64,000 nucleotides of DNA from positions 570,068,880-570,132,879 of the forward strand of contig NC_053037.3 in the NCBI RefSeq assembly GCF_002575655.3, given 5' to 3'. How positions within the stretch are numbered: the stretch's first letter is position 1; each line of letters starts with the position of its first letter. This stretch comes from Aegilops tauschii subsp. strangulata (Eukaryota > Streptophyta > Magnoliopsida > Poales > Poaceae). This document shows positions 11,036 to 21,399 of this stretch, piece after piece. A program made the position numbers and the translations under genes. Under the pieces are notes generated by a model. The model did not search any database and had not been told where the DNA came from. It saw only the letters and a list, made by a program, of their open reading frames with translations.

Positions 11036-12373
11036 ATGGTGTTGTGGAGTGATGGGTCGGATAGCAGCGAGCACACCGTGGAGTACATGAGCTCAGCTTC
11101 CGACGACGGCACCATTAAGGTCAGTTCTCAGAGTTAGGGTTAGGGTTTGATATTTGGGGATTTCTCGAATGAGCTTCTTTTCAAACTATGGACCAAATCT
11201 CTGTCATTCCTTTGCACTCCAGGTTCCTGCTAGCACCGAAGATTCAGATTTCGAGGGCCCTGAGATAGATATGTATGTTTTGTGCCATGGACACGGGAAG
11301 GCAGCTGAGAGGCGTGTTGCTTTCGAAGGGATTCACATTGGCAGGGGGTTTCTTTGTTGTGCAGAGAAGGTATGGTTCCAACTTAACTAATGAAGTTGTT
11401 GATTAACTTAACAGATCTGTCATTTGTTTGCCATGGACATGTAATGTGGCACTCCAGCAGGCATTGTATTATATTGTGAAGTTTGGACAGTGGATTCATT
11501 AATTGTTTACTCTGCCAGCATTGTTTAGTCTGGTTCTGGCAACATTGTTTAGTTAGGTCATTTTGTTAACTCTGCCATGTTAGCTTATTTTAAGACAGAA
11601 GATGCATGGGTTAGCACACCAGCATTGTTTAGTCTGGATCTGGCAATATTGTTTAGTTAGGTCATTTTATTAACTCTGCCATGTTAGCTTATTTTAGGAC
11701 AGAAGATGTATGGGTTAGCACACCAGCATTGTTTACTTGGTAGTTGTTTACTTTAGAGCAAACCATTGATTTACTTTAGGATGTTTACTTTAGGACATGT
11801 TTAAATATTCTATCTTTAGCTTGCATGATCTGAATTTTAGTATAAAGTAATCTAGCCTATCATTGTAAGCAAGTCACTGTTATGTAATTCTTTATGTTAA
11901 TACTGTTTTTTTTTCAGGAAGGTAAAAACTGTGGACTAGTAGAATGGATTGATCCATCTTGGCCCAATACCCTTGAGAATGCACTGTCCAAGTTATGGTC
12001 TATGTATGAACAGAGTAAGAGAGACAGGAATGAGGAAAGTCTGATGCATTCATTTGCTGTTCATGACCTGACACAAGAAAAGAAGAAACTCCAGGCCGGC
12101 TATGAGAAGTTGGTTGAAGAGGTCAATGCACTTATGGATGCCCAGGAGTAGAGGGCGGTGATAGAAAGGAAAGATGTTGAAACCACCAAGTTGCAGGAGA
12201 AGTATGACACTGTGAAGAACCTAGCAGCTGCTCAAGCTACTGTCATTAGGAACATGAAGTTGAAGCTAGCTGAAGAGACGAAGAATTTGCAGATCCACAT
12301 TGATGAGCTCAAGAAGACAGTTGAAGAGAGCAATGTGAAGTTGGAGGGGATCAAGGCCATCATAAATGGATAA
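11036..12373 (+). pseudogene. GRF-zinc-finger-like protein gene, three exons, in-frame amber stop
   Basis: Exons 11036-11119, 11223-11369 and 11918-12373 join at GT-AG sites in phase 0. Exon 1 opens MVLWSDGSDSS. The second and third exons form a GRF-like zinc finger (YVLCHGHGKAA, GRGFLCCA, GKNCGLVEWIDPSWP), followed by a predicted coiled coil. GRF fingers bind single-stranded nucleic acid in some DNA-repair and topoisomerase proteins; plant MULE-linked copies have no established job. A TAG at 12149-12151 cuts the frame after DAQE. Reading continues in phase (ERKDVETTKLQEKY...) to 12373, so the ancestral protein was about 228 residues and the present one about 153. A CAG-to-TAG change would explain it. 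The gene points towards the transposase, as in convergent MuDR. Confidence 0.7.
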
Positions 12374-12656
12374 GCAGTGCAAGAGAATAATGGGCAATAT
12401 CATTTGGCATTTGCTGACCTTTTGCAGGGTGTGGTTTGGCATTTGTTGTAATGATAGTAGTTTAAATTCTAGTAACTATGAGTACTCCTGAACTATGGAT
12501 ATGTAATGTACAAATCTAGTACTATGATTATGTATGGATTTGAACTAGTGCTGAATGTGGTGGTATTTAGAGCTGGTTAATGTTATCTTAAGTAAGATGT
12601 TTGCAATTGATGATTTTGGCTTTAGTGTGTTTCTGTTCGCCTGATGATTGTGAGCT
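12374..12656. other. 3' flank of the GRF-like gene
   Basis: AT-rich sequence with no ORF of note. It probably holds the 3' untranslated region and poly(A) signals before the minisatellite. Confidence 0.45.
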
Positions 12657-13448
12657 TAAGTAGGGCAAGTGATGGTTTTTTGGTTTTTTGTCGACGCCGA
12701 GGCATCAAGTAGGGTCAAGTGATGGTTTTTGGCTTTTTGTCGATGCCTAGGCATCAAGTATAGCAAGTGAGGGTTTTTTGGTTTTTTATCGATGCCGAGG
12801 CATCAAGTAGGGCAAGTGAGGGTTTTTGGCTTTTTATCGACGTCGAGGCTTCAAGTAGGGTCAAGTGATGGTTTTTGGCTTTTTGTCGATGCCGAGGCAT
12901 CAAGTAGGGCAAGTGAGGGTTTTTGGCTTTTTGTCGATGCCGAGGCTTCAAGTAGGGTCAAGTGATGGTTTTTGGCTTTTTGTCGACGCCGAGGCATCAA
13001 GTAGGGCAAGTGAGGGTTTTTGGCTTTTTATCGATGCCGAGGCTTCAAGTAGGGTCAAGTTAGGGTTTTTGGCTTTTTGTCGACGCCGAGGCTTCAAGTA
13101 GGGTCAAGTTAGGGTTTTTGGCTTTTTTCTCGATGCCGAGGCATCAAGTAGGGCAAGTGAGGGCTTTTTGGCTTTTTATCGACGCTGAGGCATCAAGTAG
13201 GGCAAGTGAGGGCTTTTTGGCTTTCTGTCGACGCCGAGGCATCAAGTAGGGCAAGTGAGGGCTTGTTGGGTTTCTGTCGACGCCGAGACATCAAGTAGGG
13301 CAAGTGAGGGGTCTTTTGCTTTTTATCAACACCGAGGCATCAAGTAGGGTCAATTAGGGTTGTCTTTTGGCTTTGTGTCGACGCCGAGGCATCAAGTAGG
13401 GCAAGTTAGGGGTTTTTGGATTTTTATCGATGCCGAGGCATCAAGTAG
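12657..13448. repeat. Minisatellite, about 62-bp unit, roughly 12-13 copies
   Basis: Imperfect tandem copies of a unit containing GTTTTTGGCTTTTTGTCGA, then TGCCGAGGCATCAAGTAG and GGxCAAGTxAxG. Variants are GCATCA versus GCTTCA and TCGATG versus TCGACG. It lies between the convergent GRF and transposase genes of the MULE. Open frames here (for example 12754-12951 minus) are products of the repeat. Confidence 0.9.
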
Positions 13449-13469
13449 CACCATCACCATCATCGCAAG

Positions 13470-13650
13470 AGTATCACAGTACTACTAGAATGCCATAGTT
13501 TGACACAAGGTTTAAAACTGGAGTAGCACTATATCAATTGATCATCACAGTACTACTAGAATGCCATAGTTTGACACAAGGTTTAAAACTGGAGTAGCAC
13601 TACATCAATTGATCATCACAGTTGATCATTACAGGACTACTAGAATTCCA
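13470..13650. repeat. 73-bp direct repeat in the transposase 3' region
   Basis: CACAGTACTACTAGAATGCC begins near 13474 and again near 13547, each followed by ATAGTTTGACACAAGG and GGAGTAGCACTA. A third partial copy (GGACTACTAGAATTCC) begins near 13632. It falls just downstream of the transposase stop on the minus strand. Confidence 0.8.
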
Positions 13651-13760
13651 AAGTTTGACAGAAGGATCATAACTAGAGTAGCACAACAGTACCAACAAAA
13701 CATAGTTTCACACAACACAACCAAAATGCCATAGTTTGATACAACATCAAGACAACATTG

Positions 13761-14761
13761 TCACCATTCTACACCAGAGGCAGTCAAGTATCCCTTCATT
13801 CTGTTGCTGGGCCTCCTGACTCTCTGGGAACCATCAGTTGGTCTTGGAGGCATGAAAGCTAACCTTGGTCCCTTTGCAGCAGCTGATGAAGATCTGGTTG
13901 CTGGTGCCTTACCCTTGGGAGCAGCTGGTGCCTTACTCTTGGGAGCAGCTGATGAAGATTTACTAGCTGTTGCCTTACCCTTGGGAGGAGCTGGTGCACT
14001 AGTAGCGGCTGATCTAGTTGGCCTCCTAGCTGGTGTGGTATTAGTAGCAGCACCTGATGCAGCAACAGATGTTGCCCTCCTTGGTGGAGCTGGTCTACTG
14101 GCAGCAGATGTTTCCCTCCTTGCTGGAGCTGGTCTACTGGCAGCATATGTTGCCCTCCTTGATGATCCACCAACAGTGGCAGCAGCGGAGGCTGCAGTCC
14201 TTGCAGGTGCTGGTGTACTTCTACTATCAGGTGGGTAAGAGCTGGTGCTTGGCTGCAATGAAACAAGTAGTTTAATATTAGTAAGTAACAAACTAACAAC
14301 AAATTTAGTCCTACTATTAGTAGAGTGGTTACCTGATGTTTGTTCTTTCTCATAGCAAGTGCAGGCTTTAGAGCATCATGGCAATTGGTGTACCTATGGC
14401 CCACCTTATTACAGTTGGAGCATGTAATTGAGGCCATCCTTGAAGAGTCTTTGGGAGTTGGCTTCTCAAATTGGCCCTTTTCTCCTCTTAATTTGTGCTC
14501 TGCCCTTGTGTTCTTTGAAAATAGGAGGCTCAATGTCCAAACTATCTGTCCTTGGCCACATGTCAGGGCCAGGTACAAGATAGATTATAGGACTGTAAGC
14601 TGCCAGGTACATAGGTTTTTTGAAGAAATCATGAACAAAGTCCTCTGGGTGAAGCTTAGCCTTGTGTATAACAGAAACAACATGATTGCAAGGAACTACT
14701 ATCATATCCCACTTCTTACACCCACAAGTCCTATGTGCTAGGTTGACAACATATGTTCTCT
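13761..14761 (-). pseudogene. MULE transposase, C-terminal exons (SWIM and CCHC fingers)
   Basis: Exon 14761-14333 continues the frame from 18357 across CACTA-1. It encodes a SWIM zinc finger (TYVVNLAHRTCGCKKW, then PCNHVVSVI) and the segment around YLVPGPDMWPR. A one-base slip in an A-run (14478-14481 on plus) shifts the frame; beyond it comes a CCHC knuckle (CSNCNKVGHRYTNC). Exon 14252-13761 (donor 14332, acceptor 14253, phase 0) encodes an Ala/Pro/Arg/Lys-rich basic tail ending GYLTASGVEW. This order is the normal C-terminus of MuDR-class transposases; SWIM and CCHC fingers are thought to aid DNA binding. The frameshift and the CACTA insertion make it non-functional. Confidence 0.85.
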
Positions 14762-15409
14762 CACTACTAGGGAAAACCTTATACACAAAATCTTAGCAGC
14801 AGCGTGGTTTAAAAACAAACGCTACTGCTAATTAGCAGTAGCGAGCTTTAGGAAACCACGCTACTAATAGCCAAGTAGCAGTAGCGCTCTAGGTGAAACA
14901 AGCGCTACTACTATAATTGCCACGGCGTTGCCTCCAGGCTAGATGTAGTAGTAGCGCCCTTCTCCTGGACGCGCTACTTCTAAAGTACTTAGTAGCAGCG
15001 TTTTTCTTCAAAATTCGCTGCTGCTAAGTATCACCCCCCTTGCAACTAATTAAGTTTAGTCCCATACGGCTAAGCGAACAAGGTGTTTACCACCTTAAAT
15101 ATGTTACTTCTCAAACTATCTCGAGCACTTGGTCTTCATTGAACTATATGTGTAGGATTTGTGGCTGCAATATGAATCTTCGCCTGTGCCTATACATGTA
15201 CGGTGAGGATTCATGTTGACTATTTAGATTCTACACAAAAAGATCAATGATGACCAATGTATATTTTTGATGCTTTTACATGATTAGACTTAGCAATAGC
15301 ATTTTTCCAGGACAAAGCGCTACTGATATTGGGCTTAGCAGTAGCGCGCTCCCTGTACCCGCGCTACTGATAAAGCAAAACGAAACACGCGGCCCGGCCG
15401 GCCCCCCGC

Positions 15410-15489
15410 ACGCTCATCTCTCAATCGTCCCCCTCCGCCCGACACCGGCAGCTGCGGTTAGGGTTTCTCCTCCTCCACCGCCGCCGCAG
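15410..15489 (+). promoter_or_regulatory. Putative 5' leader exon of the B3 gene
   Basis: CT-rich sequence (CTCATCTCTCAATCGTCCCC onward, with TAGGGTTTCTCCTCC) ends CCGCCGCAG followed by GTAATG, a good donor. The matching acceptor is TTTAG at 16437-16441, four bases before the B3 start codon. GC-rich codon-like frames in 15490-15770 would then be intron. The transcription start is not known. Confidence 0.45.
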
Positions 15490-16445
15490 GTAATGCTCCT
15501 CCCCCCTCTCGCCACCCCTCTGCTGCTCCTCCACCCTCTCGCCGCCCACTATGTCGCTGCCCGCGAGCTCTGGCCGGGCGCCTTTGGCCGACCGCCCTCG
15601 ATCCCCTCGCCGGCTGCTGTCGTCGCCCCCTCTCGTAGGAAAGTCACCGGCCTTCCCCTTGTCAACACCCCCGACCGAGGTCACCATGCCATCCCCCCTC
15701 CTCGACAGCACCCCCCGAGGGCTACCCTACCTAGATGCAGCGACGGCTTACGAATTTTATATGGATAAATAGATGCTTTTGTTTTTCTGTAATAAGTTAT
15801 TTTTTGCAAAATGTAGGTGCCAATTTAGTTGAAATGCTTTGGTAGGTGGTACCGTGATCTGCTAGATATTGGTTTTGATACAAGTATTTAGTTTGCAAGT
15901 GCTAAGTTAATCCCAACTAAATTTGCCACTTGTTTTTTTAATCAGTTATCTTAGGCAACAGGGGCCAAATTAGATGAAATGTGTCTTGGTAGGTGGTACC
16001 TTGATTTGGTAGATAACTTATTACAGATCTTAGGATTATACCTTTGGTAGGGGCCAAATAGTTTTTCGGCAATAGGTGCCACTGAAATGCTTTCGTAGGT
16101 GATACCTTGTCATCTTGTATGTTACTAGATCTTAGGATTATAATTGTCCATCAAATTGCTTCTCGCGGAAGAATCTCTTCATCTAGAGATATTCTAGAAG
16201 GTGTTAGTAAGCTAATTGAGAACTTGTTGGCTGTGAGTCTTGTTGGCTGATTTGGCATTTGCCTGCTAGCTGTTGGTTCTATTATAGAAGGTGTTAGTAA
16301 GTTAATTGAGAGCTTGTTGTTTACTTTTTGGGATCGGGTTCCACTATGAAAATATAACTGAAGAAGAACCAAAAATATCACATGCTACTATTTTTCTTTC
16401 TTGTGAAATGGATCGTTAATCCTTTGATAATATTGCTTTAGGAAA

Positions 16446-17756
16446 ATGGCACCACCACCACCACCACCACCACCATGTCGACTGTGCAAGTCAAGGTGCG
16501 CCAGCAGCCTTGCAACTGGCAAGCTGTTCGGCATCTACTTCCAGCCGAGTTTTCGTCATGCGGCGGTAACTCAACAGATCGTCCCATGCAATGTGTCATT
16601 TTTAGTGTTGGCACTACTGCATTGTGTCATTTTGCTTTTTTTACATAGATCGTCCCATGCAATGTGAGGTTGAAATTCAACAAGCTGACAGGAGACACTG
16701 TGACATTTGAGGCTCCTGGGGGGCCGTACACTATGGAGGTCGAGAAAGGGCGCAGTATGTCGCAGATTGGAGGAGATGGATGGGCCCGTTTCCTCGCCCG
16801 CATGCGTCTTACTGGTGGTGAGTTGATCAGCTTCTCCTTCAGAGCAGAAAGACCCAAGCTGGCTGTCATTTATATCAACCTGGTAGAAGATGATGAAGAT
16901 GACGAAGATGATGAAGATGACGAAGATGATGAAGATAATGAGGACCCACTCGATGAAGATGATGAGAACCCACTTCATGAAGCCATCGTAGCTCAAAGAA
17001 TGAGGCTGAGCGAGGAGGAGGTGTGCAACCTATGGAACATAATTCCACCACGTGATGACTTTGTCGGGGTGCCATTCGTGACCCGTGTGACAAGTACCAT
17101 GGTCGATCGGCATGAAATGGTATGTTATACTGACTGTAGTAATTTGATGATATATATATATGCTTTATTGTTATACTTGCAAATGCAAATTATCCGATGA
17201 TATGCTTAGTGAATCCGATGATATGCTTAGTGTAGAGTCCAATGATATGCTGTGTGGAATCTAGTCGATGATATGCTTTAGTGTAGAGTCTGATCACATG
17301 CTTATTAGTGTAGAATCCAAGGAACTATTAATAGTGTAGATAATCCATATATACTTATTAGTAGAATTAATGCTTAATTAGTACAAATGTGTAGTACTGT
17401 GTCTTTTGATAGTGTAGAAATCTATACTTAATAGAAATATATTTGCAAGAGTATGTGCGAGGCTATTTATTAATTGATATGTTTTTCTTATTCAGAAATT
17501 GCCAAAGAACCTATCTTTGAGTTGTGGTATCGAGCCTGATGAAGAAGGCTCAGCTGGACTACGCCTTACCGCAAGGGGCTCCGTCACCACATGTACTTAC
17601 CGCATGGACACAGACGGTCGCACACACTTAAACTCGGTTGGGTGGAAGAGATTCCTCGTTGGCAAGAATCTTCGTGTTGGACATACCATCCTAATTACTA
17701 TCAGGAACACCCACCGCCCATGCTTGAGGATGATGATCGTCGTTGATATCATCTAG
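16446..17756 (+). CDS. Two-B3-domain (REM-like) DNA-binding protein carried by CACTA-1
   Basis: Exons 16446-16565, 16649-17119 and 17496-17756, all GT-AG and phase 0, give an uninterrupted 283-residue protein. Residues 1-25 are a Pro-rich start (MAPPPPPPPP). The first B3-like domain runs from about 28 to 120 (FGIYFQPSF, VRLKFNKLTGDTVTF, GGDGWARFL, GELISFSF). An acidic EDD repeat follows at about 118-140. The second B3-like domain runs from about 175 to 283 (PFVTRVTSTMV, LPKNLSLSCG, GWKRFLVGKNLRVGHTILITI). B3 domains contact DNA in the major groove, and plant REM-type proteins act in the nucleus. The gene lies wholly inside the transposon, so it is probably captured host sequence; whether it is expressed is unknown. 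An 18-bp direct copy of the exon 2 start (16578-16595 and 16649-16666) lies in intron 1. Confidence 0.75.
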
Positions 17757-17895
17757 GACTACATTTGTGTGTGTGGCTATATCATCTAGAACTACATATG
17801 ATCATCGTCGTCGATATCATGTAGAACTACATATGATGATCGTCGTTGATATCATCTAGAACGATATAAGATGATCGTCGTCGATATCACCTAGT
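17727..17895. repeat. Tandem copies of the B3 gene's last codons
   Basis: The end of the coding region (GATCGTCGTTGATATCATCTAG) is repeated with changes about three more times downstream, each unit near 45-60 bp and containing ATCGTCGTxGATATCAxxTAG and AACTACATATGAT. It looks like replication slippage starting in the final exon. Confidence 0.75.
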
Positions 17896-17942
17896 ACTGC
17901 TTGAGGATGCATGTTGAGTATATATGAAATTGTTATCTAGTA

Positions 17943-18024
17943 TTCCCTCCATTCCAAATTACTCATCGTGGTTTTAGTTCAAATTTGAACTAAAACCACG
18001 ACGAGTAATTTGGAACCGAGGGAG
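17943..18024. mobile_element. Stowaway MITE, 82 bp, TA duplication
   Basis: A near-perfect hairpin opening TTCCCTCCATTCCAAATTAC and closing GTAATTTGGAACCGAGGGAG, flanked by TA (17941-17942 and 18025-18026). CTCCCTCCGT-type ends and a TA duplication define grass Stowaway elements of the Tc1/mariner superfamily. It is inserted in CACTA-1. Confidence 0.9.
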
Positions 18025-18353
18025 TACTACCTAGTACCTATAATGCTTTATGAAATTGATATCTAGTAGTACCTATAGTATCTGGAAATTGCAATTTATT
18101 GAAGCTGAAACGGGGTAGGAAGCCAGGGGGAAATGATGAAAGATATAGCAGTAGCGCGGGGCCAGGAAATCGCTACAGCTAATTAATAGTAGCACGTTCC
18201 GGAAAAGCGCTGCTGATATAGTCAATAGTAGTAGCGCGGGTACAGATCGCGCTACTACTAACAGTTAGCTGTAGCACCGTAGTAGTAGCGCGGCTGCCCG
18301 CGCTGCTGATAGCCTCAAAACCCGCGCTACTACTAGGGGTTTCCCTAGTAGTG

Positions 18354-18879
18354 TCTCCCCACTAGTAACTTGGTAAAGGTTGGGGCCAGCCATCAATGAT
18401 TGGCAGTTTCTAGAACACTTCTTTGCTTCCTCCAATTTCTCTGCATATGTTGGACAAATCTCCCATCTGACAGTCTGAGTCTTGGTTCTATTTGCATTAA
18501 ACTTGACCATTAACTTTGTTCTAATTCCATCAACCATGGTCCTTATTGGCTTAGCCCTGACATCTAGAACCCACTTGTTGAAAACCTCACTTAAGTTGTT
18601 AACTACTAAATCTGTTTTGCAATTTGTGTCCATGGCATGTCTGGCCCAAGTGTGCTTTGGGATTTTACTAAGCCAAGCCCATGCTGCCTCACACTCTCTC
18701 TTCAACTCATCCATTGCAACATTAAAACCATGTTCAGTGTATGAGTAACTTGCTTCATCCATGTATTTCTTTAATTCTGGCCCTCTAAACCCAGCATTTT
18801 GAAAGTTCTGGTAAATGTGTCAGAGGCAAAACCTTTGTGGACAATTGGGAAAGACTTTGTTTATGGCTTTAAGCAGGCC
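18354..18879 (-). pseudogene. MULE transposase, central exon
   Basis: The exon begins at 18879 after a CACACAG acceptor and continues past CACTA-1 into 14761. It reads GLLKAINKVFPNCPQRFCL, then a TGA stop (18820-18822) where relatives have Arg, then HIYQNFQNAGFRG and ELKRECEAAWAWLSKIPKHTW. VVNNLSEVFNKWVLD and IRTMVDGIRTKLM follow, all typical of the MULE catalytic-to-SWIM interval. The upstream intron is the one entered by CACTA-2. The nonsense codon independently disables the protein. Confidence 0.85.
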
Positions 18880-19179
18880 CTGTGTGAAATTAACTAAAAC
18901 TTAGTGACTAACTTAGTGATTACACCTAAATGAAAGTAACTACTATCACTACAAAAAAATACACTTCCGTGATGATACGTGTTTGTCACAGTAGGTCGCG
19001 TTTTTTGGTCATGCATGTACATCCATGACAAATTTATGACAGAATCAAGATAGTCATACCTGTGCTATCGTAGAAGTGTTCCATGACATTACCAAAATTA
19101 TCATCACGGAAGTGTCCACTTCCATGACGATAAATCGCGCGTCACAGAAGTGCTTTCGTCAAGGGTGACCGACACGTGG

Positions 19180-20165
19180 CATCCACCGTAACGGAACGCC
19201 GTTAAGCTATCGGGTCCGGTTTTGGATCCGATAACCCGTTAACAGCCACGGCCAATGGGGATTTTCCATGTGTAAAATCATCATTGGCTGGAGGAAACAC
19301 GTGTCGGCTCACCGTTGGGACAGATGTCATCCACTCATTGACCCAAAGCGCCTATGATACGTCGACACGTGGCACGGCCCAACAGAGGCCCATTCCTATG
19401 AAAAGGCCGGCCTGTTTGACTTGGTCAAAAGGTGGCGGGCCGGCCCACGGCAAGCCTGTTAACGGCCTGTTCGCATATAGCCCATTTACAGCCTGCTAAC
19501 CCAGGGCCCGTTTGCGGCCTAACCGAATTAGGCCCAGTAGCGTCATCTGGGTCGTCCAATATAATTCCAGCCCGTTTTAACTTCCGGCCCATGTATGGCC
19601 CATGACGTCTTTCGGCCCATATGAGGCCCTTATTACTCTCGGCCCATTAATGGCCTGTGGTAAAACTGGCCCGTAATGAACAGTGTATCACTTTATACCC
19701 ATTAACGGCCCATTATTCCGTTGGGCCGTTTCCAGCCCATGTTATCTTTCGGCCTTCTCAGGGCCCATTTATTCTTGGGCTCATTTCCAGCATTCGGTTA
19801 CTTACGGCCCGTTACTATCATTTTCTGCTTGTGGGCCAAATTCAGCCCGTGCTTATAGTCGGCCCGTTTGTGGCCCGTTAATACGTTTGGCCGTTTTCAT
19901 AGCATCATCAAATACGTCCGATTAAGGACGGCCCATTACGGTCGGCCCATGAATGGACGATTCCAACTCTAGCTCGTTTACGGCCATAAAGCGGTATGTT
20001 ATTGGCTCATGTTTGGGCAATCGATCATACGACCCGTAGAAGGCCCATTGATGATACGGCCCATTGTTTCTATGCCCCGTAGAAGGCCCATTGTTTCTAC
20101 GGCCCGTAGAAGGCCTAGTGTCACTACAGTAAATATGTAGCCCATGGTTATTTTGGCCTAGTTTA
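19180..20165. repeat. Left subterminal array of CACTA-2 (GGCCC motifs)
   Basis: Dense GGCCCGTTA, GGCCCATT and CGGCCCGTAGAAGGCCC motifs on both strands, spaced about 10-40 bp. Arrays of short repeats next to CACTA ends are the usual binding sites for the element's TNPA-like protein. Short open frames here are by-products. The same array occurs in CACTA-3. Confidence 0.85.
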
Positions 20166-20446
20166 AAAAAAGGTTATTGCGGCCACTAGCAAACGGCGGA
20201 AAAAGAACAGCACTGACTACAAGCAAACAAATAAACAAGACAACAAGGAAATAAATAAGCAAGCAACTTACGCTAGGCTATCACGGCTATTACACATATT
20301 ACATCCACTGGGCATCAAAGTTCGCCACCAGTGCAAATATAGGGAACAAAGCAGCACATCATATACACTGGTTGTCAAAGTTGGCGACCAGTGCAAATAA
20401 ACGCCGCAGCAAAACATGTCCAGAACTGAAACCACTTCAGAAGATC

Positions 20447-20883
20447 TCAAGAAACAATATCCTGGGTACCCATAATGCTGGCAAGATGCTTAGCAAGCTT
20501 ATTAACTTTCTCTTGTTTGGCGCTTAAATCCTCCAGCGCTTGCTGTTGCACCAGAAAGTATGCATCTGAATTCTGCAGGGACTTCCTCAGTCCTTCAGCT
20601 TCCTGTCGCAACACATCTGATCGATGTCTTTCAACTTGAAGCTGAGACTCAAGAAGATGAACTGATTCAGGCAGCGAGTTCGAAGAGCTTGTGCCAGCAG
20701 TAGTGGCCAGTAACTGGAACACTACATCAAGACAGGACTTCTGGGTTCTCTCACTGTCGTCAAGGTAGTTTTTATCAGCTTTCTTGGAGACCAACAGGGA
20801 TGTCTCACTATCTTGAACCTTATCTGCATTACTTCCTTCACCATTGCATAACAGGGTACTGTTCTCCATATTTTGTCCGCATT
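20447..20883 (-). pseudogene. CACTA-encoded coiled-coil protein, last exon
   Basis: The exon starts after a CTTTTAG acceptor at 20884-20890 and runs to a stop at 20447. It encodes ECGQNMENS and a coiled-coil rich end (LESQLQVERHRSDVLRQEAE, LSAKQEKVNKLAKHLASIMG). It is the 3' exon of a minus-strand gene whose earlier exons lie to the right up to about 25.8 kb. The position beside the left subterminal array and its partial presence in CACTA-3 indicate a transposon gene, perhaps TNPA/ORF1-like. I recognise no catalytic domain, and the assignment to TNPA is inference. Confidence 0.55.
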
Positions 20884-21399
20884 CTAAAAGAGAAACAAGC
20901 AGACACATCACAGGTTTACCATGTTGTATATGAAACTCATTTTGGTAAATCAGTTCAGTAGTAAAGTGCACATGATAACAGCATGAAACAAACATATATC
21001 TATGTACCATGGTCACTTTACGGTCTATATCATTCTAGTTTTTGTTGCCAAATCAAGATAGAGACACAGTTCAAATAATATTTGTTCAAGACAAAGCAGA
21101 ATAGATAGAATATAAGTGTGGGAAACTATAGAGACACTTGTAACGTGCATGACATGAGAACATAACTGTTTATTCAATTGAAATTGAAATCAATATAGAG
21201 CAAGTTACAACAGCAAACCAGTTAAAGAAACAAGTTTAAGACATACCTGTTGCGCCATTGGAGTTTCAATTCCATCCTTCAAATTTGAAAATAGTTGGTC
21301 TGAGTAAATACAGTGATGCAAGAGCAAAGGAGTATGAACCATAGCTACAGAACCTGACCTGAGAACAATTCTTCTTCTCCTTTAAGCGTTGAGTTGGGA

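Larger units (their letters stand above)
14762..18353. mobile_element. CACTA-1, 3.6-kb transposon with TCT duplication, carrying a B3 gene
   Basis: The ends are CACTACTAGGGAAA and its exact complement TTTCCCTAGTAGTG. TCT flanks both sides (14759-14761 and 18354-18356), the 3-bp duplication expected of CACTA. Subterminal regions (about 14790-15030, 15285-15375 and 18135-18340) are full of AGCAGTAGCG or CGCTACTGCT motifs in both orientations, the usual transposase-binding arrays. It encodes no TNPD or TNPA protein and is non-autonomous. Its cargo is a B3-domain gene. It lies in an exon of the MULE transposase. Confidence 0.92.

Noticed and set aside
12657..13448. CRISPR-like array of regular repeats
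   Set aside because: The 62-bp units are contiguous, without unique spacers, and the genome is a plant's. It is a minisatellite.
13804..14238. 144-codon plus-strand frame rich in Ala, Leu and Gly
   Set aside because: Antisense of the Ala/Pro/Arg-rich tail of the MULE transposase.
15280..15768. 162-codon plus-strand frame in CACTA-1
   Set aside because: It spans the likely leader exon and the start of the first intron of the B3 gene. Pro-rich, with no domain.
19284..19925. Short plus-strand frames in the GGCCC array
   Set aside because: They are also present in CACTA-3 and follow the repeat motifs. Not genes.
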